A stretch of 24,786 nt of DNA from JBCAWW01 sp045106675 (lineage in GTDB: Bacteria; Bacteroidota; Bacteroidia; J057): the NCBI GenBank assembly GCA_045106675.1, contig JBGCFA010000024.1:1-24786 (forward strand), in the 5' to 3' direction. Under the pieces are notes generated by a model. That model ran no database searches and was not told the DNA's origin. It saw only the letters and a list, made by a program, of their open reading frames with translations. Shown here in pieces: positions 1 through 7,840 of this stretch (position 1 is its first letter; the number at the start of each line of letters is the position of its first letter). The position numbers were made by a program, and so were the translations under genes.

Positions 1-1
1 G

Positions 2-1192
2 GAATTGATCCGCGAGCACCTCAATCCGCTCTACGGACATATTCGAGCCTTTCAGATCAAGATGGGGATTGAAACCCACAACCAAATCAGCGCGCGCCAA
101 CAATCCGTCAACTACCAAGCCAATAGTCCTTTTGCCACTGATTTTCTCAATTCATATTATTACACCTATCAGTCCAAGTCTGCCGAGAGCCTTCCGCAGC
201 TAGCGCTTGGTAAGTTTTTGTTTTATGAACCCGCCATGTCTGCTGATGCCAAGATGTCCTGCGCCTCCTGTCATCAGCCCAATCGAGCCTTTACGGATGG
301 CCTCGCCCGCAGTCTAGACAATAGCGGTCAAGCCTTTGTGCCTCGTAATGCGCCAACTTTGCTCAATGCGGTCTATGCACAACGCCACTTTTACGATCTC
401 CGAGCTGATAAACTCGAAAACCAATTGCGGGATGTGTTTCATAGTGAGCGTGAGTTTCAGAGCGACTTCGTCGAACTTGTAGACCGTTTACAAGAAAGTG
501 CCGAATACATGGCCTTGTTCCGCGCAGCTTATCCTAGAGTTGCGGACGATAAAATGATCAGTCGGCATACGATCGTTTCGGCCATGACGGCTTATGTGCG
601 TACACTGCAAAGCTTTGACTCGCCCTTTGATCGCTATATCCGCCGCGAGTCTGCGGAACTTGACCCGCAAGCCATCAAGGGTTTCAACCTATTTATGGGG
701 AAAGCCAATTGTGGTACTTGCCACTTTCCGCCTACTTTTAGCGGTTTAGTGCCGCCAGACTATCACGAAAACGAAACTGAAGTACTCGGTGTACCTGCCG
801 ACAAAGCGGCTACTCGCCTCGATCCCGACGAGGGGCGTATTCTCAACAAGCGCTATCATGAGCAAGCAGATCACTATCGCTATTCCTTCAAAACCATGAC
901 CGTCCGCAATGTTGCCTTGACCGGGCCCTATATGCACAATGGAGTCTTCGAAACGCTCGGTGAAGTGCTGGACTTCTACAATCAAGGCGGAGGTGCTGGC
1001 ATGGGACTAGAAGTGCCTCATCAGACATTAGGAGCTGATCCCCTCGAATTGTCTAAGTCGGAGCAAAAAGCGATCATCCGATTCATGGAAAGCCTGACGG
1101 ATACCGTTGGTACTACCGATTATCCTCGGCGTTTACCTGCTTTTGACGCAGGCAGCGAGTTGGAGAAGCTTGATCGTAGCCTGAGCTACTAA
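2..1192 (+). CDS. Di-haem cytochrome c peroxidase family protein (5' end missing)
   Basis: Periplasmic c-type cytochrome of the CcpA/MauG family, which reduces peroxide or performs other haem-based oxidations. Two haem-attachment motifs are visible: CASCH at about residue 86 and CGTCH at about residue 236, counting from the TTG at position 5. The C-terminal part carries the family-typical stretch TVRNVALTGPYMHNG. No signal peptide is present, and the frame is open to the window edge through an N-terminal helical segment (about residues 1-60), so the true start lies upstream and the TTG at 5 is probably internal. It reads toward the DUF4856, imelysin, HTTM and TBDT genes and may belong with them, although 312 bases with repeats and a candidate promoter separate it from the next gene. 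Family call is firm; the physiological substrate is unknown. Confidence 0.9.
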   Translation, partial: ELIREHLNPLYGHIRAFQIKMGIETHNQISARQQSVNYQANSPFATDFLNSYYYTYQSKSAESLPQLALGKFLFYEPAMSADAKMSCASCHQPNRAFTDGLARSLDNSGQAFVPRNAPTLLNAVYAQRHFYDLRADKLENQLRDVFHSEREFQSDFVELVDRLQESAEYMALFRAAYPRVADDKMISRHTIVSAMTAYVRTLQSFDSPFDRYIRRESAELDPQAIKGFNLFMGKANCGTCHFPPTFSGLVPPDYHENETEVLGVPADKAATRLDPDEGRILNKRYHEQADHYRYSFKTMTVRNVALTGPYMHNGVFETLGEVLDFYNQGGGAGMGLEVPHQTLGADPLELSKSEQKAIIRFMESLTDTVGTTDYPRRLPAFDAGSELEKLDRSLSY

Positions 1193-1218
1193 TTTCGAAC
1201 CGAAGGGAGAAATCGTAA

Positions 1219-1238
1219 AGCCGCAAGATCTTGCGGCT
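1219..1238. terminator. Perfect 20-nt palindrome after the peroxidase gene
   Basis: AGCCGCAAGA is followed at once by its reverse complement, TCTTGCGGCT. It lies 27 bases after the peroxidase stop codon, with no T-run behind it. It could serve as a transcript end or 3' stabiliser. The core CGCAAGAT resembles the GTAG hairpin at 13778-13803, so it may instead be a degenerate member of the dispersed palindrome family. Confidence 0.4.
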
Positions 1239-1254
1239 CAACATGCATCTAATG

Positions 1255-1304
1255 GTAGGGGCGTATTGCATGCGCTCTATCAAATAAAGCGTTCCGCGCA
1301 GCGG
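1255..1304 (+). repeat. GTAG palindrome with mini-hairpin tail, copy 1
   Basis: Begins GTAGGGGCGTATTGCAT and, after about 35 bases, ends in the tail GCGTTCCGCGCAGCGG. The first hairpin is partly degraded. The tail folds as CCGC-GCA-GCGG. The same two-part layout recurs at 3914, 7841, 7899, 10831 and 13724. It lies in the 312-base gap between the peroxidase and DUF4856 genes. Confidence 0.75.
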
Positions 1305-1331
1305 CTATCGAATATATATACTAATAAACCT

Positions 1332-1391
1332 GTTGGAGATTTCTCACGCTCCCTTCGGTCAGGATTCGAAATGACGCGTTCCGCGAAGCGG
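1332..1391 (+). repeat. 60-nt dispersed repeat, copy 1
   Basis: Starts GTTGGAGATTTCTC, continues through TTCGAAATG and ends GCGTTCCGCGAAGCGG. A second copy at 13944-14004 matches it along nearly its whole length. Both lie in gaps ahead of a gene on the + strand. The 3' end carries the same mini-hairpin tail as the GTAG palindromes. No coding potential is seen. Confidence 0.75.
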
Positions 1392-1408
1392 CAAATCTAC
1401 CTCCTGAT

Positions 1409-1490
1409 ATACCTAATACTTACCTAAGATTAGGTATTGTTTCTCGATTTTTGAATACGCTATTTTGCCACTGTTTAGAATTAGTCTAAA
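1409..1490 (+). promoter_or_regulatory. Candidate promoter and metal-type operators ahead of the DUF4856 gene
   Basis: Three elements stack here. TACCTAAGATTAGGTA (1421-1436) is a perfect 7+2+7 palindrome, and it sits within a longer ATACCTAAT...ATTAGGTAT inverted repeat (1409-1437). A TTG at 1437-1439 and TATTTTG at 1461-1467, 21 bases apart, resemble a Bacteroidota -33/-7 pair, though one base short of TAnnTTTG. TTTAGA-5 nt-TCTAAA (1474-1490) would overlap the transcription start. TCTAAATAAAAA (1485-1496) recurs exactly at 8035-8046, ahead of the second TBDT. The palindromes resemble DtxR- or Fur-class metal-regulator sites, but which regulator binds is inference. Confidence 0.5.
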
Positions 1491-1504
1491 TAAAAACAGT
1501 GAAA

Positions 1505-2728
1505 ATGAATTTGAAGAAACGTATTCTACCAGTACTCATACTTTTTGCGATTGGCCTTACCGCTTGTGATAAGACGCCAGAGATCATGATTGATAATCCT
1601 GCTACCTATGCGTTTAGTCGTAATGGGCAGTCAACGGTCTCATTTAGTGGGCAGACTACTCGTATCCAAATGGCTACGGAGTTGATCAATGCGATGAAAG
1701 ATTTTGATGGTGCAGACAAGGTGCTGTTGCTCGAAATGTATCGTAATGAAACTGCGACAGGTGAAGATGCGAATCCTTACGCTAATGCTGATCTCAATAC
1801 TTCTACTAAGAGTGTCAAAAGCAAAGTAGCGGCTTCAAAAGACTTCTTCTCTGCTAATACCGTTGATGCAGCTGCGATCAAAGCCGAAATTGAAAGCTGG
1901 ATCGAAGCACAAATTGATGAAGTCTTTCCTGCGGAGAACGAATTAGCCGAAGCAGGCAAAGCGGGTCAAATTGCGGATGGTTCTTCTACACGCTACATCA
2001 ATGCTAAAGGTCTTGAGTATAACCAAGCTGTGAACAAGAGTTTGATCGGCGCGCTGATGTTAGATCAAATCCTCAACCACTACCTCAGCCCTGCTGTCCT
2101 CGACGAAGCTGACAATCGCACCCTCAATGATGCAGCTACTCCTGCTGATGGTCAGTCTTATACCACTATGGAGCATAAGTGGGATGAAGCTTACGGTTAT
2201 GTTTACGGTACTGCTTCTGACCTTGCTGACCCCAATGCAGGCTTAGGAGATGCTGATGCTTTTTTGAGCAAATATATCGGTCGGGTAGAAGGAGATACTG
2301 ATTTTGCGGGTATTGCGGATGATATTTTCCAAGCCTTCAAACTCGGTCGTGCGGCAATTGTGGCTGGTGATTATGCATTACGTGATGAGCAAGCCGATAT
2401 CATCAAAGATAAATTGTCTCAAATCATCGCTATTCGCGCGGTTTACTATCTCCAGCAAGGGAAGCTTTCGCTCGAAAAAGCGACTCCTGCTTATGGTACT
2501 GCTTTTCATGATATTTCTGAAGGTTATGGCTTTATCTACAGCCTGATGTTTAGCCGTATTCCGGGAACGAACAATCCTTACTTCACGAAAACAGAAGTTG
2601 AAGCCATCCTCAATGATCTGATGGAAGCGACTAATGGCCTCTGGGAAGTAACGCCTGCGACCCTTGACGCTCTATCCAATACGATCGCTGATAAATTTGA
2701 CTTTACTCTAGCCCAAGCAGCTGAATAA
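1505..2728 (+). CDS. DUF4856 lipoprotein
   Basis: Secreted lipoprotein of about 407 residues. The signal peptide MNLKKRILPVLILFAIGL leads to the lipobox LTAC with Cys21, and the mature part is acidic and largely helical. The overall sequence resembles the DUF4856 family of Bacteroidota. I chose the ATG at 1505 over a GTG two codons upstream because it directly precedes the basic n-region. The family has no established biochemical role. It is repeatedly seen next to imelysin genes, as here, where the imelysin gene starts 64 bases downstream behind a long hairpin. A metal-type palindrome at 1474-1490 lies in its leader, which fits iron-linked expression. The domain assignment rests on remembered family likeness, not on a search. 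Confidence 0.8.
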   Translation: MNLKKRILPVLILFAIGLTACDKTPEIMIDNPATYAFSRNGQSTVSFSGQTTRIQMATELINAMKDFDGADKVLLLEMYRNETATGEDANPYANADLNTSTKSVKSKVAASKDFFSANTVDAAAIKAEIESWIEAQIDEVFPAENELAEAGKAGQIADGSSTRYINAKGLEYNQAVNKSLIGALMLDQILNHYLSPAVLDEADNRTLNDAATPADGQSYTTMEHKWDEAYGYVYGTASDLADPNAGLGDADAFLSKYIGRVEGDTDFAGIADDIFQAFKLGRAAIVAGDYALRDEQADIIKDKLSQIIAIRAVYYLQQGKLSLEKATPAYGTAFHDISEGYGFIYSLMFSRIPGTNNPYFTKTEVEAILNDLMEATNGLWEVTPATLDALSNTIADKFDFTLAQAAE

Positions 2729-2735
2729 TTTTGCA

Positions 2736-2774
2736 CTTAAGGCTGACAAGATTTCAAATCTTGTCAGCCTTAAG
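2736..2774. terminator. 39-nt perfect palindrome between the DUF4856 and imelysin genes
   Basis: A 19-base arm (CTTAAGGCTGACAAGATTT) is followed by one C and then its exact reverse complement. It starts 7 bases after the DUF4856 stop codon and ends 18 bases before the imelysin start. There is no T-run on the + side. It could be an attenuator or an mRNA-stabilising hairpin that sets unequal amounts of the two lipoproteins. Confidence 0.6.
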
Positions 2775-2792
2775 CCTTAAAATAACTTTCCT

Positions 2793-3896
2793 ATGCGTCG
2801 TATATTTTTTATCCTCTTTGCCGCTTCATTATTTATCGCTTGTGATCCTAATGGAGGCAGTGAACCTCAAGTAGATGATTTTGACCGTCAAGCCATGCTT
2901 ATTAATTGGGCTGATAACCTAATCATACCTGCATTTGATTATCTCGCAACTGCGACAGCTGATCTTGAAAATTCCGCTCAAGCCTTTGTGCAAAACCCAA
3001 CTGAAACTCAACTGAGAGAGTTGAGGGAGAAATGGGAAGAGGCGTATTATAAATGGCAACAAGCATCCCTCTATGAGATCGGTAAAGCGGAGGAGTTACG
3101 CCTGCGCGACAATCTCAATATCTATCCTGTCAATACAGATGAGTTGATCGCAAATGTCGAATCAGGGGTTTATAATTTCGAACTTCCTTCACAAATCGAT
3201 CGTCAAGGTTTTCCTGCCTTAGATTATATGCTTTATGGGCTCGGAGATACTGAAAGCGAAATATTAGCGCTCTATACTACCGATGCTTTGGCCAGTAATT
3301 ATCGTCAATATCTGTTCGATTTGACTAGCCGCATTCACACATTAGTGGTCGAAGTACAAGACGACTGGAAAAACGGCTATCGCAATACCTTTGTAGAAAA
3401 TAGCGGTAGCAATGCCAATGCTTCCGTTGATATGATGGTAAATGATTTTTTGTTTTTTTATGAAAAGCATCTCAGAGCAGGCAAAGTAGGGATTCCAGCG
3501 GGCGTATTTTCTGGTGCGCCCTTAGCCGAAAAAGTGGAAGCTTACTATAGTCGTGGTATTAGTCGCAATTTATTAGAAGCCGCTTTAGATGCTTGCATCA
3601 ACTTTTTTCATGGTATTGGATCTACTGCTAGAGGCCCTAGTCTCCAAGCCTATCTCGATCATCTCGATAGCGAAACGGCCGAAAACCGTTTGAGTTCCAA
3701 AATCCACGTGCAATTTCTTAGTAGTCAAACGGCGATTTTTGCGCTCAAACCTGATTTTGTAGAGCAACTCAATGAGAGTGAAGTCCCCATGCTTGCTGCC
3801 TATGACCAGCTCCAACTCAATGTGATCCTGCTCAAGGTCGATATGCTTCAAGCACTCAATATCAATGTCGATTACGTCGATGCCGATGGTGATTGA
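2793..3896 (+). CDS. Imelysin (peptidase M75) family lipoprotein
   Basis: Envelope lipoprotein of 367 residues. The signal peptide ends in the lipobox FIAC, with Cys17 as the lipidated residue. The mature helical protein carries imelysin features such as KWEEAYYKWQQAS (about residues 80-92) and RQGFPALDYMLYG (about 137-149). Imelysins are periplasmic or outer-membrane proteins linked to iron uptake, related to the M75 domain of EfeO, and a peptidase role is doubted for many. The family GxHxxE motif reads GFPALD here, so its His and Glu are replaced by Pro and Asp. A -7-like TAACTTTC at 2783-2790 lies just before the ATG. It probably works with the DUF4856 lipoprotein and the TBDT at the outer membrane. 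Confidence 0.88.
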   Translation: MRRIFFILFAASLFIACDPNGGSEPQVDDFDRQAMLINWADNLIIPAFDYLATATADLENSAQAFVQNPTETQLRELREKWEEAYYKWQQASLYEIGKAEELRLRDNLNIYPVNTDELIANVESGVYNFELPSQIDRQGFPALDYMLYGLGDTESEILALYTTDALASNYRQYLFDLTSRIHTLVVEVQDDWKNGYRNTFVENSGSNANASVDMMVNDFLFFYEKHLRAGKVGIPAGVFSGAPLAEKVEAYYSRGISRNLLEAALDACINFFHGIGSTARGPSLQAYLDHLDSETAENRLSSKIHVQFLSSQTAIFALKPDFVEQLNESEVPMLAAYDQLQLNVILLKVDMLQALNINVDYVDADGD

Positions 3897-3913
3897 ACCA
3901 TCCGAACCGACAA

Positions 3914-3961
3914 GTAGGGGCGTATTGCATACGCCCCATCAAACCAAGCGTTCCGCGCAGC
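3914..3961 (+). repeat. GTAG palindrome with mini-hairpin tail, copy 2
   Basis: GTAG leads a clean hairpin: GGGGCGTAT-TGC-ATACGCCCC at 3917-3937. After a short spacer comes the tail GCGTTCCGCGCAGC, whose last bases run straight into the HTTM start codon at 3963. The repeat therefore supplies the whole immediate leader of that gene. Confidence 0.8.
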
Positions 3962-3962
3962 T

Positions 3963-5375
3963 ATGATCCAGGCAGCTCAAAGATACCTCCATCAACCAAT
4001 TTCCAGTGCCCCACTCGCTGTTTTTAGGCTGATCTTTGGATTGATGATGCTGGCAAGTATGATCCGATTTGCGGCCAAAGGCTGGATTGATAAGCTCTAT
4101 ATTCAGCCTTCTTTTCATTTTTCCTATTACGGTTTTGAATGGGTCCAGCCGCTAGGTCAATGGACTTATTTACTATTTATTGTTTGTGGGCTATCTGCGA
4201 TGATGGTCGCCATCGGATGGCAATATCGCCTCGCGATCATCTGTTTTTTCCTCAGCTTCACCTATATCGAACTGATAGACAAGACGACCTACCTCAATCA
4301 CTATTATTTTATTAGTCTGTTGAGTTTTGTGCTGATCTTTTTACCTGCCAATGCGAGATTTTCGGTGGACGCTGCGCGGAACGCTGGGGTTTATCGGGAT
4401 AAAGTTCCTTTTTGGACGATTGGAGCGATCCAGCTATTACTCTGCATCGTTTATTTTTATGCTGGCCTCGCCAAACTCAACTCTGATTGGCTCCTCCACG
4501 CCATGCCTCTCAAAATTTGGCTCCCTTCCAAATACGGTATTCCCATCATCGGTGACTTACTACAATACGAATGGGTCGCTTATGCCTTTGCTTGGAGTGG
4601 TGCTTTGTATGATTTGTCTATTCCTTTTTTACTCCTCAATCGGAGAACGCGTCCACTCGCCTTCGTAATGGTGGTGTTTTTTCATGCGATGACGGCATTA
4701 TTGTTTCCCATTGGTATGTTTCCGTGGATCATGATGCTGAGCGCTTTGATCTTTTTTGATGCGGAATGGCATGAGAAGGCAATCGCTATGTTCAAAAAAT
4801 ATATAGCCCGTAGCGGCGCTCCCGAAAGCTTTCGGGATTGCGCTGATACAATTGGGGAAAAATCTAATCCCCCCAGTGGCGGCGTAAAATCTTACGCCGC
4901 TACATTTTGGGGGGAACTGACCCCGAAAATTCTGATCATATTTTTTGCAATCCAACTCATTTTGCCTTGGCGCTATCTCGTCTATCCAGGCGAATTATTT
5001 TGGACAGAGGAAGGCTTTCGGTTTTCGTGGCGGGTGATGCTGATGGAAAAGGCAGGCTATGCCAATTTTAAAGTGGTGGACGAGGACACAGGCAAGCGTT
5101 TTTACGTCAATAATGCAGATTTTTTGACTGCTTTTCAGGAAAAACAAATGGCGACTCAGCCAGATTTCATATTAGAATACGCTCACTTTTTGGGCGCGCA
5201 TTTTGCTGCGCAAGGCATCAATTCGCCTGCGGTTTATGTGGAGAGTTATGTTGCGCTCAATGGGCGGGGAAGTCAGGCCTATATTGATCCGAGTGTGAAT
5301 TTGATGGAAATTACGGCCTCATTCAAGGCTCGAGATTGGATTTTAGACTTTGGCGATGACATACAAGGATTATAG
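3963..5375 (+). CDS. HTTM-domain (gamma-carboxylase-like) membrane protein
   Basis: Polytopic inner-membrane protein of 470 residues, related to the membrane part of vitamin K-dependent gamma-glutamyl carboxylase (HTTM family). About nine hydrophobic segments occur between residues 18 and 340. The motif DKTTYLNHYY at 106-115 matches the family's conserved Lys/His signature. The last 130 residues are soluble and probably periplasmic. Residues about 283-314 are encoded by an inserted palindromic repeat pair (4810-4903) and form a loop before the last membrane segment. The bacterial reaction is unknown, and true carboxylase activity should not be assumed. The start codon directly follows a repeat tail. 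The 3' end overlaps the TBDT start by 20 bases, which implies translational coupling. Confidence 0.85.
   Translation: MIQAAQRYLHQPISSAPLAVFRLIFGLMMLASMIRFAAKGWIDKLYIQPSFHFSYYGFEWVQPLGQWTYLLFIVCGLSAMMVAIGWQYRLAIICFFLSFTYIELIDKTTYLNHYYFISLLSFVLIFLPANARFSVDAARNAGVYRDKVPFWTIGAIQLLLCIVYFYAGLAKLNSDWLLHAMPLKIWLPSKYGIPIIGDLLQYEWVAYAFAWSGALYDLSIPFLLLNRRTRPLAFVMVVFFHAMTALLFPIGMFPWIMMLSALIFFDAEWHEKAIAMFKKYIARSGAPESFRDCADTIGEKSNPPSGGVKSYAATFWGELTPKILIIFFAIQLILPWRYLVYPGELFWTEEGFRFSWRVMLMEKAGYANFKVVDEDTGKRFYVNNADFLTAFQEKQMATQPDFILEYAHFLGAHFAAQGINSPAVYVESYVALNGRGSQAYIDPSVNLMEITASFKARDWILDFGDDIQGL
4810..4915. repeat. Palindromic repeat pair inside the HTTM gene
   Basis: GTAGCGGCGC at 4810 and an inverted partner ending CTAC at 4903 bracket the insert. 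Inside are a perfect 18-nt palindrome, TCCCGAAAGCTTTCGGGA (4820-4837), and a nested hairpin. The nested hairpin has outer arms TCCCCCCA (4868-4875) and TGGGGGGA (4908-4915) and an inner stem GCGGCGTAA-AATC-TTACGCCGC. The HTTM reading frame stays open across all of it. Confidence 0.8.
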
Positions 5376-7833
5376 CGTACTGTTTTTTGCACTTTACTGT
5401 ACAATCAGTCTGTGGGGACAAAACAGCCTCTCAGGACGAGTGGAAGATGCTGATACGCAAGAAGCTATCGCCGGAGTCGAGGTCTATTTGTTTCCGACTG
5501 AAGCAAAAGCACAAACGGATTCACTTGGTCGCTTTGTGTTTTCTGATTTGCAAAAACAGAACTATGAATTGGTGGCTTTTTCGCCTCAACACCAACTTTA
5601 TAAAAAGAAAATCAATTATCAAGGCGAAGCAATGGAGCTGAGCGTTCGGCTGCAAGCCAACGAATATGAACTCTCAGAAGTCGTCATCGCCGCCAAAAGA
5701 GAGGAACTTTTTGCCATCAAACGCCTGCAAGAAGTCGAAGGCACCGCGATCTACGCAGGCAAAAAAAATGAAGTGATCGTGATCGGCTTACTCACCGCCA
5801 ATATTGCCGCCAACAATCCGCGCCAAATCTACAGCCAAGTCTCCGGTCTCAATATCTACGAAACTAGCGATGCTGGCCTGCAACTCAATATCGGTGGCCG
5901 TGGACTCGATCCTAATCGCTCAGCAAATTTCAATACCCGCCAAAATGGTTATGACATCAGCGCCGATGTGTTGGGCTATCCGGAGAGCTATTATACGCCT
6001 CCGGCCGAAGCACTGGCTGAGATCCAAGTGATCCGTGGGGCGGCCTCCTTGCAATACGGCACTCAGTTTGGTGGTTTAGTCAATTTTCGCTTCAAAAAAC
6101 CAGTTGAGGATCGAAAGGTCAGTCTGACGAGTCGCCAGAGCTTAGGTGCTTTTGGCCTTTTTACTTCCTTCAATAGTCTCAGCGGGACAGTGGGACGCTT
6201 TAGTTATTATACTTATTTCAACTATAAGCGAGGCAATGGTTTTCGACCCAATTCGGGTTTCCAATCCCAAAATGCCTTCGTGCATACGCGCTACGAGCTG
6301 ACTGAAAAAACCGCCCTCGAGTTTGAATTTACCTATCTCAAATACCTCGCTCAACAGGCGGGCGGTCTGACCGATGCGCAATTTTATCGCGATCCCTTAT
6401 TTAGCAATCGGACGCGCAATTGGTTTGCGGTGGATTGGCACCTTTTTGCGCTCAAATTGGAGCACAAATTTTCTCGTCGGACGCAATGGACTACGCAGTT
6501 GTTTGGACTAGACGCTTCGCGCAACGCTTTGGGCTTTCGGACCAATCGAGTCTCTCAAACAGATGATCTCAATGCGCCCAGAGACTTAATCAAAGGCACT
6601 TTTAAAAATGGAGGTCTTGAATCTCGGCTATTGCATCGTTATCAGATCGGAGAGCGTAGGGCGGTGGTTTTGCTTGGGGCAAAGCTATATCGCTCCGACA
6701 ATTATGCGGTGCAAGCTGCTGGTAGCAATGGTGTGGATGCAGATTTTCGCCTTGCGAACGATCAGTATCCTTTTTATAGCAATCAATCTGAGTTTCGTTT
6801 CCCTAACTTCAATTTGGCGCTATTCGGAGAGCATATCTTCTATCTCAATGATAAGCTTTCACTCACGCCGGGTTTTCGCTTTGAGCACATACGGACGATA
6901 AGTGAGGGAACTTATAAAAAGATCGATTTTGACCTAGCTGGTAATCCAATCAGAGATACCACTTTTCAGGATGATCGCAGTTTCAATCGTTCGTTCGCCT
7001 TGGCGGGCCTTGGTCTGAGTTTCAAACCCAAAGAGGGCCAAGAGCTATACGCCAATGTCTCCCAGAACTATCGATCGGTTACTTTTTCGGACATCCGAGT
7101 GGTGAATCCCTCCTTTCAAGTAGATCCTGATATCACGGATGAAAGCGGTTTTACGGCAGATTTTGGTTTTAGAGGCCGTATAAAAGAGGTTTTATCTTAT
7201 GATCTAGGTGCTTTCGGGCTATTGTATGACAATCGTCTCGGAGAAGTGCTCAGAGCAGAAACGCGAGAAACTGCTTCCGGAGAGATTGTCGAAACGGGGC
7301 GTGTAGTGCGTTATCGTGGTAATATTGGGCAGGCCTTTATACTCGGCTTTGAAAGTCTTATAGATTGGAATCTCCGCAAAAGCTTTCTGCCAGATCAGCC
7401 CCAGTTGCGTCTCAGTGTATTTGCCAATACTGCCTTGACTTACTCTCGCTACCTCCAGTCAGAGGTACCCGGTGTGCAAGGCAAAGAAGTCGAATTCATC
7501 CCTTTTGTCAATCTCAAGAGTGGTCTCAACTTTGGCTACCGTAATTTTGTGGGCAGCTTGCAGTTTACCTATCTCTCCGAGCAGTACACCGACGCTACCA
7601 ACGCGCCGCAAAACGTCCTCGACAACCAAAGCGGTATCAGAGGGGCAATTCCTGCTTACTCGATCATGGATCTTTCTACAGCTTATACCTATAAGCGCTT
7701 CAAACTGGAAGCAGGCATCAACAATCTCCTCAATCAATCTTATTTCACCCAACGAGCTACTGGCTATCCTGGTCCGGGTATCATTCCTTCCGCTATGAGA
7801 GCAGGCTATGTGGCTTTGCAGATTGTATTGTGA
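5356..7833 (+). CDS. TonB-dependent outer-membrane receptor (FecA-like)
   Basis: Outer-membrane beta-barrel importer of about 825 residues, powered by TonB-ExbBD. In order it has a signal peptide (residues 1-21, ending LWGQ), a carboxypeptidase-regulatory-like domain (about 24-100), a TonB-box-like segment LSEVVIAAKRE (106-116), a plug domain with QVIRGAASLQYG (about 224-235), and a barrel to the C terminus. The ATG at 5356 was preferred to the TTG at 5350 because it begins a normal signal peptide. It overlaps the HTTM gene by 20 bases, so the two products are made together. With the imelysin and DUF4856 lipoproteins, a ferric-complex or other metal ligand is the likeliest cargo, but the ligand cannot be read from sequence. 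Confidence 0.9.
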   Translation: MTYKDYSVLFFALYCTISLWGQNSLSGRVEDADTQEAIAGVEVYLFPTEAKAQTDSLGRFVFSDLQKQNYELVAFSPQHQLYKKKINYQGEAMELSVRLQANEYELSEVVIAAKREELFAIKRLQEVEGTAIYAGKKNEVIVIGLLTANIAANNPRQIYSQVSGLNIYETSDAGLQLNIGGRGLDPNRSANFNTRQNGYDISADVLGYPESYYTPPAEALAEIQVIRGAASLQYGTQFGGLVNFRFKKPVEDRKVSLTSRQSLGAFGLFTSFNSLSGTVGRFSYYTYFNYKRGNGFRPNSGFQSQNAFVHTRYELTEKTALEFEFTYLKYLAQQAGGLTDAQFYRDPLFSNRTRNWFAVDWHLFALKLEHKFSRRTQWTTQLFGLDASRNALGFRTNRVSQTDDLNAPRDLIKGTFKNGGLESRLLHRYQIGERRAVVLLGAKLYRSDNYAVQAAGSNGVDADFRLANDQYPFYSNQSEFRFPNFNLALFGEHIFYLNDKLSLTPGFRFEHIRTISEGTYKKIDFDLAGNPIRDTTFQDDRSFNRSFALAGLGLSFKPKEGQELYANVSQNYRSVTFSDIRVVNPSFQVDPDITDESGFTADFGFRGRIKEVLSYDLGAFGLLYDNRLGEVLRAETRETASGEIVETGRVVRYRGNIGQAFILGFESLIDWNLRKSFLPDQPQLRLSVFANTALTYSRYLQSEVPGVQGKEVEFIPFVNLKSGLNFGYRNFVGSLQFTYLSEQYTDATNAPQNVLDNQSGIRGAIPAYSIMDLSTAYTYKRFKLEAGINNLLNQSYFTQRATGYPGPGIIPSAMRAGYVALQIVL

Positions 7834-7840
7834 TTTTTAC

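Noticed and set aside
5..7. TTG at position 5 as the peroxidase start
   Set aside because: No signal peptide follows and the frame is open to the window edge, so the gene more likely begins upstream.
6435..6448. TGGCACCTTTTTGC as a sigma-54 promoter
   Set aside because: The spacing between GG and GC is one base short of the -24/-12 rule, and it lies inside the TBDT coding region.
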